Below, in pieces: positions 19,142 through 29,189 of a DNA stretch of 64,000 nucleotides. The notes under the pieces are model-generated. The model saw only the letters and a program-made list of their open reading frames with translations. It had not been told where the DNA came from and did not search any database. Source of the DNA: Senegalia massiliensis (lineage in GTDB: Bacteria > Bacillota > Clostridia > Tissierellales > SIT17); contig NZ_LR130785.1 of assembly GCF_900626135.1 (NCBI RefSeq), positions 374,023 to 438,022 on the forward strand, read 5' to 3'. Both the position numbers and the translations under genes were made by a program. Within the stretch, counting starts at the first letter, position 1. Every line of letters begins with the position of its first letter.

Positions 19142-22100
19142 GTGGAATCTTAACAAAAGTTGTATTTAAATATATCAGCGTTTCTGTTAAATGCAATTGC
19201 AGGTTGTGGAATCTTAACAAAAGTTGTATTTAAATATGCTCTTATATCGTTGTTTAATGTTCCATCAAATGGTGGAATCTTAACAAAAGTTGTATTTAAA
19301 TGGAGTATTCCACTTTTGTTCTCCTGAATAAATACTAGTGGAATCTTAACAAAAGTTGTATTTAAATACTTTACAGGTTTGCCGGACGGGAAAGCCGAGA
19401 ATGTGGAATCTTAACAAAAGTTGTATTTAAATCTCCATTCCCTGCTACAGTTTGCTCTATAACGCCAGGTGGAATCTTAACAAAAGTTGTATTTAAATCT
19501 TTGAAACGCTCTATTCATATTACCTCCTTAATCGTGGAATCTTAACAAAAGTTGTATTTAAATATGCAACAGAGGAAGATTTGGACAAGCATAATCAGAG
19601 TGGAATCTTAACAAAAGTTGTATTTAAATATTGCAGGCGATAGCATAGGTTGTGCTTTAGTTCCTGGGGTGGAATCTTAACAAAAGTTGTATTTAAATCT
19701 TATAAAGACAGAGGTATAAGAAGTAAAGTATTTAGTGTGGAATCTTAACAAAAGTTGTATTTAAATATTGCACCTAATGCACTTATAATTGTGCCGACTA
19801 CTACTGTGGAATCTTAACAAAAGTTGTATTTAAATTTAGATTCAAAACGTTTGCTACAATCAATGTTAATACGTGGAATCTTAACAAAAGTTGTATTTAA
19901 ATTATACACTATCTTGTAATGTATTAGCTACCTTTCTTAGTGGAATCTTAACAAAAGTTGTATTTAAATTTTCTTCCTATCCCCTTTCTCATTTACGCAT
20001 ACTGGGTGGAATCTTAACAAAAGTTGTATTTAAATCAATAACTAGAGGAAATAAAACAGAGACAATGTATATGTGGAATCTTAACAAAAGTTGTATTTAA
20101 ATATAAAAAGTGGGATAGTTAAAATATTAAAAGCTATAGGTGGAATCTTAACAAAAGTTGTATTTAAATTTATAGTGGTAGAGAAGAAAACAAGCAAAAA
20201 ACTGAGTGGAATCTTAACAAAAGTTGTATTTAAATGACACAAATGGACTAGCTATAAGCTTTAAGAACATAGTGGAATCTTAACAAAAGTTGTATTTAAA
20301 TAGTTTTCCCTGATTTTCAAAGTCTAAAATTGTAACAGTGGAATCTTAACAAAAGTTGTATTTAAATTTTATTATATATATGAATAATCCCTATTCCTAT
20401 AATGTGGAATCTTAACAAAAGTTGTATTTAAATGGAACAGCAAGATATTTTAATATATTTTTATTAAGTGTGGAATCTTAACAAAAGTTGTATTTAAATA
20501 ACTCACCGTTTGCAACCATTTCATCAAGTCTATTTGTGGAATCTTAACAAAAGTTGTATTTAAATAATTTAAAAGTGTATAACAATATAAACATATAATT
20601 TGTGGAATCTTAACAAAAGTTGTATTTAAATAATAAAACAATCAGAAGGTGTAGTAATTGATTTTGCGTGGAATCTTAACAAAAGTTGTATTTAAATAGT
20701 AAACCACGTAATCCACCTTTTAGTTTATCGAATGTGGAATCTTAACAAAAGTTGTATTTAAATTTTCTACAGCCTTTATTAGTTCTTCTTCCAGCTTTTG
20801 TGGAATCTTAACAAAAGTTGTATTTAAATAAAAGAATATATTTCTTTTGAACAACAATTAGTTGGGTGGAATCTTAACAAAAGTTGTATTTAAATAAAAG
20901 AACCTAGGGCCTTAATAGCCCCAGGTTTTAAGTGGAATCTTAACAAAAGTTATATTTAAATTTTCTACTATTCCTCCTCATATTGCGTACATACTATGTG
21001 GAATCTTAACAAAAGTTGTATTTAAATAGGAGGACTAGACTTCGATTTAAACTTAATAGAACTGTGGAATCTTAACAAAAGTTGTATTTAAATACCCTTG
21101 TTAAACACTTTTTATTGTTTGGTAATACGTGGAATCTTAACAAAAGTTGTATTTAAATAGAGTGCATCTTCCATAGATTTTAATCTTTCTTCATGTGGAA
21201 TCTTAACAAAAGTTGTATTTAAATTTACTTGAATTACTTGTAGAACTGTTTGAAATATTAGTGGAATCTTAACAAAAGTTGTATTTAAATATTTGTTTCA
21301 GTTTTCATGATGTACCCAAATTCATTGCGTGGAATCTTAACAAAAGTTGTATTTAAATAGTAGAAAATGCACTCCATAAATCTGCAATAGGTTAGTGGAA
21401 TCTTAACAAAAGTTGTATTTAAATTAAATATAACGTAGAACAAAAAGACTTAAAAATAGAAGTGGAATCTTAACAAAAGTTGTATTTAAATATATTACAT
21501 CTGCCTCTATTCTAGCTAATCCACTAGGTGGAATCTTAACAAAAGTTGTATTTAAATTCAAAAGAGTAAAGAGATGGATTTGCTTTATCCCACGTGGAAT
21601 CTTAACAAAAGTTGTATTTAAATTCATTATATTTAACATATTATCATAATTTTTGTAATGTGGAATCTTAACAAAAGTTGTATTTAAATCTATTAGTAAT
21701 GGACTTAAGAAAGTATAAAGGTGATATGTGGAATCTTAACAAAAGTTGTATTTAAATTATTATCCCTGAAATAGAAATAACATATAGCACAGAGTGGAAT
21801 CTTAACAAAAGTTGTATTTAAATGTTTTATTTGTAGTACTGTTTACACTTCTAACATAGTGGAATCTTAACAAAAGTTGTATTTAAATGTAGTTACTCTT
21901 TCCTTAAGTGATTCTACTCTTTTCAGTGGAATCTTAACAAAAGTTGTATTTAAATTTTAATCACCTGCCTATACTCTATACCCTCTATTTGTGGAATCTT
22001 AACAAAAGTTGTATTTAAATTCTAATTCACCTACCTTTATGTTAAAGAGGGGAACTGTGGAATCTTAACAAAAGTTGTATTTAAATTGTATGGCAAGGCC

Positions 22101-22350
22101 GTGGGGGCAAATTCAATACAATGTGGAACCTTAACAAAAGTTGTATTTAAATTATTGTAAGTCTTGTAAATCCCAACCTTCAGTTCTTGTGGAACCTTAA
22201 CAAAAGTTGTATTTAAATTTATTTAAAACAGGCCACAGTATAGAAGATATTAGGTGGAACCTTAACAAAAGTTGTATTTAAATAAATAAAGGCAATTATT
22301 ATTTATATTTATGTTTAGCGGTGGAATCGTAACAGAAGTTATATTTAAAT
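19142..22350 (+). CRISPR. CRISPR array 2, type I-B, 49 repeats and 48 spacers
   Basis: A 30-nt repeat beginning GTGGAATCTTAACAAAAG and ending GTATTTAAAT occurs 49 times with spacers of 34-39 nt. It differs from the array 1 repeat at positions 7 (T for C) and 15 (A for G). Repeat 28 (20932) has one further change. Repeats 46-48 (22123, 22189, 22254) carry C at position 7 as in array 1. The terminal repeat (22321-22350) is degenerate: GTGGAATCG start, G at 15 and TTATATTTAAAT end. Same + orientation as array 1. From 22351 to 22516 nothing clear was seen except AT-rich DNA. Confidence 0.98.
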
Positions 22351-22516
22351 ACAAAAATTTATTAATATATCTTGAACTTAAAAAATATACATGTGTTGAT
22401 GAGATTGTAAAAAAGGCACATATATATAATATAAAATCAAAAGTATGATTTCACATAACACACCACATAATTAATCCAAACTTTCTTGGGTATACTATTC
22501 TTAAGGAGGTTTATAA

Positions 22517-23062
22517 ATGATGAAAAAACGTATATTATTACCTTTATTTTTAGTCCTTATATTGACACTTACAGCATGTGGTGATGGTGATTTAAATGGT
22601 GATGATGTAGATAATAATGATGAAGTAAGATATGAAGATATTGAACTTACTCCAGAGGATGCATATGATAAATTTATGGAAGCTCATTCAGATTCAAAAA
22701 TCAGGGGAATTTCTCTAGATAAAAACATGACTGAGTATCAATATGTGGTAGAAGGTTATGATGATGAAAATGATTATGAGGTTAAAATCAATCCTGTAAG
22801 TGGAGACATCATAAGTGATGATACAGAAATTATTGATTTAGATGATGAACAGGGAGAGATAACTAAAGATCAATTATCTAAAATAGAATCTTTAGTTGAA
22901 AAAGTTTTAGAAGAATCAAAAGAAGGCTCAAAGGTTAATGAATGGAGTCTTGAATATGATGATAATATCTTAGCTTTTGATATAGAGGTAATTGAGGACA
23001 ATAATGAAGTTGAATATACTTATGATTTGGAAACTGAAAATTTAATAGAAAAAGATAACTAA
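22517..23062 (+). CDS. PepSY-domain lipoprotein
   Basis: Probable membrane-anchored lipoprotein. A basic start (MMKKR), a hydrophobic stretch and the lipobox LTAC give a lipidated cysteine near residue 21. It is followed by a very acidic 160-residue domain with the PepSY pattern (TPEDAYDKFMEAHSDSKIRGISLD and VKINPVSGDII). PepSY proteins often inhibit proteases, but no target is shown. Ribosome site AAGGAGG is 7 nt before the ATG. It stands alone between array 2 and a terminator. Confidence 0.8.
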   Translation: MMKKRILLPLFLVLILTLTACGDGDLNGDDVDNNDEVRYEDIELTPEDAYDKFMEAHSDSKIRGISLDKNMTEYQYVVEGYDDENDYEVKINPVSGDIISDDTEIIDLDDEQGEITKDQLSKIESLVEKVLEESKEGSKVNEWSLEYDDNILAFDIEVIEDNNEVEYTYDLETENLIEKDN

Positions 23063-23071
23063 AATATATTG

Positions 23072-23105
23072 AAATAGATGATACAAAAGCGTATCATCTA
23101 TTTTT
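23072..23105 (+). terminator. Terminator after the lipoprotein
   Basis: ATAGATGATAC pairs with GTATCATCTAT around AAAAGC and is followed by a T run. Confidence 0.85.
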
Positions 23106-23149
23106 AATGGGTATAATACATGTAATCAATTTGAAAAGGAGGTGTTATT

Positions 23150-23824
23150 ATGATTCCTTTAAGAGATACTAGTCCAAGTAGAAAAGTACCTATTGCAACC
23201 TTTATAATTATAGGAATAAATGCACTTATATTTTTATATCAAACTATGATAACAAATGAAATGGTTGGGGAGATGGTTTTTAACTATGGTTTCATACCAA
23301 TAAGATTTATATATAATGTATTTAATCCACTAGCTTATATTCCATTTATCACGAATATTTTTTTACATAGTAATTTAATTCATTTACTGGGAAATATGTG
23401 GTCACTATGGATTTTTGGTGATAATGTGGAAGATAGAATGGGGCCTTTAAGATTTACTTTGTTTTATATTTTAGCTGGAGTAATTGCAACTATATTTCAT
23501 ATGCTATCAGATATTTCATCATACATTCCTGTAATTGGTGCATCTGGTGCAATTGCTGGAGTTATGGGAGCATATTTTTTAATGTTTAAACACTCTAGAG
23601 TGCTTACTATAGTTCCTATTTTTCCTTTCTTTATACAAGTTCCAGCACAAATGTTTCTTATAATATGGTTTTTAATTCAATTATCTTCTGGAATTAGCTC
23701 TGGACTTGCAGGTCAATTGTCTCAAAATATTGCTTGGTGGGCACATATATTTGGATTTTTAGCTGGAGTTTTTCTTCATAAATTATTTATTAAAAAGAAC
23801 ATTAATTATTACAGGAGAATATAA
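23150..23824 (+). CDS. Rhomboid-family intramembrane serine protease
   Basis: Cuts membrane proteins within the bilayer. 224 residues with about six helices. The catalytic serine is in GASGAIAG (near residue 132) and the catalytic histidine in WWAHIFGFLAG near 201. The upstream HSNLIHLLGNM and DRMG motifs are typical for the family. Ribosome site AAGGAGGTG precedes the ATG and TATAAT lies about 40 nt upstream. No substrate can be named. Confidence 0.92.
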   Translation: MIPLRDTSPSRKVPIATFIIIGINALIFLYQTMITNEMVGEMVFNYGFIPIRFIYNVFNPLAYIPFITNIFLHSNLIHLLGNMWSLWIFGDNVEDRMGPLRFTLFYILAGVIATIFHMLSDISSYIPVIGASGAIAGVMGAYFLMFKHSRVLTIVPIFPFFIQVPAQMFLIIWFLIQLSSGISSGLAGQLSQNIAWWAHIFGFLAGVFLHKLFIKKNINYYRRI

Positions 23825-23906
23825 TTTGTTGCTATTGTATTTTGTTTGCTTTATAACTTTCAAGGTAATATAATTAAGTTATATTATAATAAAAAGGAAA
23901 GTGAAT

Positions 23907-24368
23907 ATGAAGCAAAATAACAAGAAAAAAATATCATATTTAGCTGTTTTTATATGGATGGGTGCAATATTTTATTTGTCTCATCAATCTGGAGATAGCT
24001 CTGGAGGTTTGAGCTCGGGAATAACAGAAATGGTGTTAAATATGATAAATACTATATTTCCATCTTTAAAGGTGGATATGGATTTATTTCACCATATTAT
24101 AAGGAAATTAGCACATTTTACTGCTTATTTTATACTTGCTATACTCGTTATAAATGCACTTAGAATAAGTAATATTTTTGGATTTAAATCAATAATAATA
24201 GCTCTTTTAATATCAATAATATATGCAGCAACAGATGAGTTTCATCAGTCGCTTATACCAGGAAGAGGACCATCTATAAAAGATGTATTTATAGATAGTT
24301 TTGGTGCTAGTTTTGGACTAGCTATATATTTTGTATTTTCTAAACTTAAAAAAAGGAGAGTTTCATGA
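23907..24368 (+). CDS. VanZ-like membrane protein
   Basis: Small protein of the VanZ family with about four helices. Typical conserved stretches are present: FYLSHQSGDSS, HFTAYFILAIL and the ATDEFHQSLIPGRGPSIKDVFIDSFGA region. The GTG at 23901 is inside the ribosome site; the ATG at 23907 fits better. Its 3' end overlaps the next gene by 4 nt (ATGA), so they are coupled. Function of chromosomal VanZ homologues is mostly unknown; some affect teicoplanin resistance. Confidence 0.85.
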   Translation: MKQNNKKKISYLAVFIWMGAIFYLSHQSGDSSGGLSSGITEMVLNMINTIFPSLKVDMDLFHHIIRKLAHFTAYFILAILVINALRISNIFGFKSIIIALLISIIYAATDEFHQSLIPGRGPSIKDVFIDSFGASFGLAIYFVFSKLKKRRVS

Positions 24369-25519
24369 AGAAATATAATACAATTATAAATGTGATTGGG
24401 GATAATAATGATTTTAATATAGTTGCCACACATGCATTTAATCCTCAGAAATTGGTACTTATTCATGATGGTAGTGATGAGAAAAAGGCTTATTCAGATG
24501 ATATAAGGGATTATTATAGAAAAAACTTTAAAGATATAGAAATAATAGAAGAAACAATATATAGGCCTCTTTATGAAAGTTTAGAAAAAATATTATTTAG
24601 ATATAAAAATGAAGAAGCTGTTATAAATATTACTGGTTCAGATACTTTAGTCAATCTATATATCTATAACTTTTCTCAAATATTTACTATTGATTATGCT
24701 TATTTAGAAGTAGCACATTCAGAGATAATTATATATAGAAAAGGTAAAATAGAAAAAATAAATATAGATTTATATGATATGAATATAGATGATTTTATGT
24801 CTATATCAGGTGGAAAGATACTTTGGGATAATACTCCAAAATATAATGATGATAAATTAGAAGTCATCTATAACTATATTATAAATAAATATGATAAGTG
24901 GAAAAAAGTAAAGGCTATATTTAAATATAGAAAAAATATAGAGTTTCATGATTATATATATAATAGATTACTTATAAATACAAGTGAATTAGAAGAAGAG
25001 AATATAAACGATTTATTAGAGTTCTTAAATATATTAAAACATATGCATTATATTGAATATAAGTATAGGAAAAATCAAATAAGACTGGATATTAAAAATG
25101 AATTTGCAAAAAGTCTTATATTGATCTCTGGATATTGGCTTGAATTTATAACATATAGTGTTGTAAAAACTTTAGATAATATAGATGACTTAAAAACAGG
25201 TGTTGTATTTTTATGGGATAGAGATGTAGAGGATGTAAAAAATGAATTAGATATTCTTGCATCTGTAGATTCTTCTCTTATATGTATATCTTGTAAGGAT
25301 AGTAAAGGGTATGATCAAGAAGCTTTAAATGAGCTTAATGTGTATAGTAGAAGAATAAGTAAAGGTAAAAATATCGATATTCTCGTAAGCACATATTATC
25401 CACAAAAAGAGAATGTAATAAATAGGGCAAAGGAAATGGATATAAATATTATAGTGTTTGATGGAGATATATCTAAGTTTAGAAATGAATTGCAAAAAAT
25501 AATAAATAATAAAGGGTGA
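24365..25519 (+). CDS. Card1/Can2-like CARF-nuclease homologue (DUF1887 type)
   Basis: Resembles the Card1/Can2 family, in which a CARF domain senses cyclic tetra-adenylate from type III CRISPR and a PD-(D/E)XK domain cuts nucleic acid. 384 residues. The CARF-like part (1-140) has NITGSDTL at 88-95, where the family usually has a TGGTK-type loop. A helical linker region follows. The nuclease-like part has GYWLE (E260), NELD (E294, D296) and ISCK (S309, K311). The usual glutamate of the ExK motif is replaced by S309, so activity may be weak or changed. No Cas10 is in this window. Start ATG overlaps the VanZ-like gene. Confidence 0.7.
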   Translation: MKKYNTIINVIGDNNDFNIVATHAFNPQKLVLIHDGSDEKKAYSDDIRDYYRKNFKDIEIIEETIYRPLYESLEKILFRYKNEEAVINITGSDTLVNLYIYNFSQIFTIDYAYLEVAHSEIIIYRKGKIEKINIDLYDMNIDDFMSISGGKILWDNTPKYNDDKLEVIYNYIINKYDKWKKVKAIFKYRKNIEFHDYIYNRLLINTSELEEENINDLLEFLNILKHMHYIEYKYRKNQIRLDIKNEFAKSLILISGYWLEFITYSVVKTLDNIDDLKTGVVFLWDRDVEDVKNELDILASVDSSLICISCKDSKGYDQEALNELNVYSRRISKGKNIDILVSTYYPQKENVINRAKEMDINIIVFDGDISKFRNELQKIINNKG

Positions 25520-25523
25520 TTTC

Positions 25524-25741
25524 ATGGCAATAAATTATGAAATATTAGAAGAAATAGGATTAATTTCAGAATCTAAATCAGGTTGGAAAAAGAAATTAAA
25601 CCTTATATCTTGGAATGCTAGGGATGCTAAATATGATTTAAGAGATTGGGCACCTGATAAGAAAAGATGGGAAAAGGAATAACACTTACAAAGGATGAAC
25701 TTAAAGAATTAAGAGATGTATTAAATAATATGAATTTATAA
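25524..25741 (+). pseudogene. YdbC/PC4-like small protein, frameshifted
   Basis: The first frame gives MAINYEILEEIGLISESKSG, then WNARDAKYDLRDWAPDKK, and stops at 25682 after 52 residues. A second frame continues from 25667 as MGKGITLTKDELKELRDVL and stops at 25741. Together they match the about 70-residue YdbC/PC4 single-strand DNA-binding protein. One A appears to be missing in the A-rich run at 25659-25667. It may be a real loss, a sequencing error or rarely a shift during translation. The ribosome site AAAGGGTGA follows the Card1-like gene directly. Confidence 0.75.
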
Positions 25742-25771
25742 AAATGTGGATATTTTAATCCACATTTTTTA
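25741..25771. terminator. Bidirectional terminator
   Basis: AAATGTGGAT pairs with ATCCACATTT around ATTTTA, with A and T runs on the two sides. It serves the + strand ydbC unit and the - strand nitroreductase gene. Confidence 0.8.
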
Positions 25772-26537
25772 TTTTTATAGTAATTATATATTTTTTGTTT
25801 TTACTACTTTGAATATCCTTATTAATAAATTCCACATCATAACCTAATTGTCTAGCTGCTATTATAATATGACTTAGTCCTATTCCTATATCAATATGAT
25901 TATTTTTTTCTAGAAGTTTTTTTGTAAGTATATTTTTCCATTCTATATATACGTCTAAAGTATTTTCACTAAAATGAACCCTCCAAGGTTGTGAATTTAT
26001 TGCAGAAGGTGCTTTTCTAAGAGAATCTATTATTGGAATAAGTTCGTTTTTTATATTTCCAGATAAAATATTTTTATTTTCTTTTCTTTTCCTATTTTCT
26101 TTCTTTTCTAATTTTCTCTCTGGATAACCAAAAGCTATGAGTATAATATATTTTTGATCCTTTTTTACATCTGTAATTTGTCTGAAGGTTTTTTCATCTA
26201 TTGGGCTACCTACCCAGCAAGTTCCTATACCTAATTTAGTTAGATTTAGTACTATTTGCTCACCAATATATCCTATATTTTCTAAATAGTTATCCTGTAT
26301 GTTTGAAGTAAATGCTATATAGTGGGGAGCAGTTACTTTAGCATATTTTGATGTAAATCCTTTAAATGTATCTATTATCTTTTCTCCATCTCTTAAAACT
26401 ATGGTATCCATTGGAATATCTTTATTGAGTGGTTTTATATCTTTTATAATATCTTGTATATTTTTAAAATGTTCATTTGAAATTTTTTGATCTTTATATT
26501 TTCTAGTGGATATTCTATAATCTATTGCTCTATACAT
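25755..26537 (-). CDS. Nitroreductase-family flavoprotein
   Basis: FMN enzyme of the putative TM-nitroreductase group, 260 residues. It opens with AIDYRISTRKYKDQKIS, the usual nitroreductase start. It has GYIGEQIVLNLTKLGIGTCWVGS at about 90-112 and RKAPSAINSQPWRV near 175-188. Ribosome site GAGGTGAG precedes the ATG on the minus strand. It stands alone between a terminator and a divergent promoter. The substrate is unknown. Confidence 0.87.
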   Translation of the reverse strand: MYRAIDYRISTRKYKDQKISNEHFKNIQDIIKDIKPLNKDIPMDTIVLRDGEKIIDTFKGFTSKYAKVTAPHYIAFTSNIQDNYLENIGYIGEQIVLNLTKLGIGTCWVGSPIDEKTFRQITDVKKDQKYIILIAFGYPERKLEKKENRKRKENKNILSGNIKNELIPIIDSLRKAPSAINSQPWRVHFSENTLDVYIEWKNILTKKLLEKNNHIDIGIGLSHIIIAARQLGYDVEFINKDIQSSKNKKYIITIKIKNVD

Positions 26538-26671
26538 ATTCTCACCTCAATATTTTATATTAATTATGTCTTACAATAATTATATTTTAAAATAAATATT
26601 TTCACAAATTATAATCAAATTATATTAGAAAAATTGCAAAAAAAATAAAATTTAAAAAAGTCTGAAAACGT

Positions 26672-26700
26672 TTGACATTTAACATTTTATAGATTATAAT
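26672..26700 (+). promoter_or_regulatory. Consensus sigma-A promoter of the symporter/ligase operon
   Basis: A perfect TTGACA, 17 nt and a perfect TATAAT. The leader that follows holds ACATGA and TCATGT (inverted, near 26713 and 26733), which could be part of an operator for the TetR protein encoded downstream; that link is a guess. Confidence 0.85.
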
Positions 26701-26763
26701 TAAACCATAAACATGAGAAGTGATTCATAATTCATGTAAATAATAATAAATAGGGGTGATTTA

Positions 26764-27225
26764 ATGAAGTTATCTGAAAAAGGTATCACTATCATAATAA
26801 TTTTGACTACTATATTATGGACAGTGATAAATGTTTTAGGCTGGTCAGGCAATCATATGTTAGGGCTTTATTTAGGGGTAATATTGATGCTTTTATACAT
26901 GGTTTTAGGGGTTGCCAATAAAGGAGTAGTTTCTAAGAAATTTTTATTTTATCCACTTGCAGCATGGTCAATTACATGGATTATAGGTTTCTTTCTTGCA
27001 AACTATTATGGAATTAAATTTGCAGGAGCAATGCCTTCTTTTACGATATTAGGATTTCATCCTTCTTTTGCACCAGTAGTTTTTTTATATTGGATTGGTG
27101 GAATGCTTACATTAACACTTGGATTTATGTTTTTTAAAGATGAATGGATGTCAGATAAAGATTGGAATGATTTTAAAGAAAAGATTAGAGTTATTAAAGA
27201 ACAAGAAAAGAAGGGGGCAATATAA
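26764..27225 (+). CDS. Small membrane protein, probable symporter accessory subunit
   Basis: A 153-residue protein with about four helices (near 9-27, 31-50, 61-80 and 100-122) and a charged C-terminal tail. No family was recognised with certainty. Its stop overlaps the start of the sodium symporter gene, the arrangement seen for small subunits such as YhdT (with PanF) or DUF4212 proteins. A role in assembly or function of that symporter is inferred from this only. GGGGTGA lies before the ATG. Confidence 0.7.
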   Translation: MKLSEKGITIIIILTTILWTVINVLGWSGNHMLGLYLGVILMLLYMVLGVANKGVVSKKFLFYPLAAWSITWIIGFFLANYYGIKFAGAMPSFTILGFHPSFAPVVFLYWIGGMLTLTLGFMFFKDEWMSDKDWNDFKEKIRVIKEQEKKGAI

Positions 27226-28724
27226 TGAGTAATACAGCTAGAGCTTTAATTATAGCATTTTCAGTTGGTATGATTTTGATTTCATTTGCAATTGGATGGT
27301 GGGCTAAAAGAAAAGCAAATACTGCTAAAGCATATTTTGGTAGTACAGGAATGTTTGGACCATTAGTAGTTGGGTTATCTAGTACTGCTGCAGTAGCTAG
27401 TGCATTTGCTCTTGTTGGTATTCCTGGAATACTCTATGCTACAGGAAATGCAATGACTTTTTGGATGTTATCTTCAGCAGCATTTGCAATGGCATACATA
27501 ATTATAGGTAAAAAGGTTAGGGCCATGGCAGAAATTGGTGAAGTAGCTAGTTTAGGTGATGTTTCTGACTTAAGATTTAATAATAATAAGATTATAAAGG
27601 GAAGTATGTCAATAACATTATTACTTGGATGTATAGCTTATTTATCTGCTCAAATAAAAGCAGGTTCTGAACTTTTTAGTCATTTAGTTGGCTGGAGTCC
27701 CCTTGTATCTGGACTTGTTATATTTGGAGTATTAACTATATATATGTCTGTTAGTGGAGAAGTTGGAGGATTATTAACTCAAGCTTTTCAAGGATTTGTA
27801 ATGGTACTTGCAGGATTAGTATTAGTAGTAGCTTTCTTTAGAATGACTGGAGGAGGATTTGGAGAAGTGTTAAAAGTTACTTCTGAAGCGGGAACTGTAA
27901 CTGCTAATAATGTTACAAAGGAATTTTCTCCAGGTATTTTAGATGCATGGGGCACCCTTCCTAAGGTTGCAGCTATGGCATATATGCTTATTCCTATTTT
28001 AGGAACTGTAGGTCAACCTCAAGTTTTAACTAGAATGTATGCATTAAAAGATCCTAAAGATATGCCTAGATTAGGATTATATTCTGCAATAGCTCATACA
28101 ATAGTTGGGTTATTAACATTAGTAGTAGCAAGCGGTGCATTATATTTAGTAGGTACGGGTAAAATTGCTCCTTTAGATAATCCAGATAGAGCAATATATG
28201 AATTTGCAGATTACTCAGGATTAATTGTACAACTTTTTGTATATGCAGCAGTTTTAGCTGCAGCAATGTCATCTGCTAGTTTATTCCTATCAATAAGTTC
28301 TAATATAATAATTAGAGATTTACCAGATGCATTTGGAATAAAGTTAAGCGAAGAAAAACAAATGAAATATGCAAAAGGTGCAATGGCAGTAATAGGAGTA
28401 GCTTCAATATTCTTTTCTATAACACAAGGTGAGATGGTTGCTATATTAGGAACATTTGGTTGGGGAACGCTTATGTCAGCAACATTCCCTGTATTTATAC
28501 TTGGATTACTTTGGAAAAAAGCTAGTGTAAAGGGAGTTATGGCTGGTTCAGTTATGGCGTTAATATTAAATATAGTTTCATTTTTAAATTTAATACCTTG
28601 GCCTGGTGCTCTTCCATGGTACTTTAATGTAATAACAATTTCAATAATTACTACTGTTGTAGTATCATTATTAGCAAAAGATGAAGTTCTTGATAAAAAG
28701 GTAGAAGCCGTAATAGAGCTTTAA
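27225..28724 (+). CDS. Sodium:solute symporter (SSS family)
   Basis: Sodium-coupled importer, 499 residues with about 12-13 helices. The N-terminal part has the SSS pattern (STAAVASAFALVGIPG) and the central part includes IPILGTVGQPQVLTRMYA, close to the family signature. It is co-transcribed with an acyl-CoA ligase and dehydratase, so the substrate may be an organic acid. It overlaps the small membrane protein gene by one base. Confidence 0.88.
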   Translation: MSNTARALIIAFSVGMILISFAIGWWAKRKANTAKAYFGSTGMFGPLVVGLSSTAAVASAFALVGIPGILYATGNAMTFWMLSSAAFAMAYIIIGKKVRAMAEIGEVASLGDVSDLRFNNNKIIKGSMSITLLLGCIAYLSAQIKAGSELFSHLVGWSPLVSGLVIFGVLTIYMSVSGEVGGLLTQAFQGFVMVLAGLVLVVAFFRMTGGGFGEVLKVTSEAGTVTANNVTKEFSPGILDAWGTLPKVAAMAYMLIPILGTVGQPQVLTRMYALKDPKDMPRLGLYSAIAHTIVGLLTLVVASGALYLVGTGKIAPLDNPDRAIYEFADYSGLIVQLFVYAAVLAAAMSSASLFLSISSNIIIRDLPDAFGIKLSEEKQMKYAKGAMAVIGVASIFFSITQGEMVAILGTFGWGTLMSATFPVFILGLLWKKASVKGVMAGSVMALILNIVSFLNLIPWPGALPWYFNVITISIITTVVVSLLAKDEVLDKKVEAVIEL

Positions 28725-28741
28725 TAAAGGATGAGATACTG

Positions 28742-29158
28742 TTGATAAAGCAAATTTCTTATGATGACATAAGAGTTGGTGATAGTGCAATTATGAATAA
28801 GAGAATTTCAGTAAAAGATGTTGAATCTTTTGCTGAAATTCTTAATGATAGAGATTCTTTTCACGTTGATGAAGAAGTAGCTAGAAAATCTGTATTTGGC
28901 AAAAGAGTCTGTCATGGAATGCATATCGCTTCTTATATTTCTGAAGTAATAGGGAAGGGGTTACCAGGATTTGGTACTATATATCTTAATCAAACACTGA
29001 ATTTTAAAACTCCTGTATATTTAAACTCTAATATAACTATAGAAGTTAAGGTATTGGAGAAATTACCTAGAAGAAAATTAAGAATGTTGACTCTAATAAA
29101 GGATGAAGATGAAAATTTAGTGTTAGATGGAGAAGCAATAGTGAAAGTTAGTAAATAA
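28742..29158 (+). CDS. MaoC-like enoyl-CoA hydratase/dehydratase
   Basis: Hot-dog hydratase, 138 residues. The conserved hydratase motif is visible: DRDSFHVDEEVA with the catalytic Asp/His pair near residues 37-42, then VCHGMHIASYISEVIG and LNQTLNFKTPVY. The start codon is TTG, with AAAGGATGAG 6 nt before it. It sits between the symporter and the ligase, so it probably acts on an acyl-CoA made by that ligase. Confidence 0.85.
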   Translation: MIKQISYDDIRVGDSAIMNKRISVKDVESFAEILNDRDSFHVDEEVARKSVFGKRVCHGMHIASYISEVIGKGLPGFGTIYLNQTLNFKTPVYLNSNITIEVKVLEKLPRRKLRMLTLIKDEDENLVLDGEAIVKVSK

Positions 29159-29189
29159 AAATACTATACTATTTTAAGGAGTGGTTACT

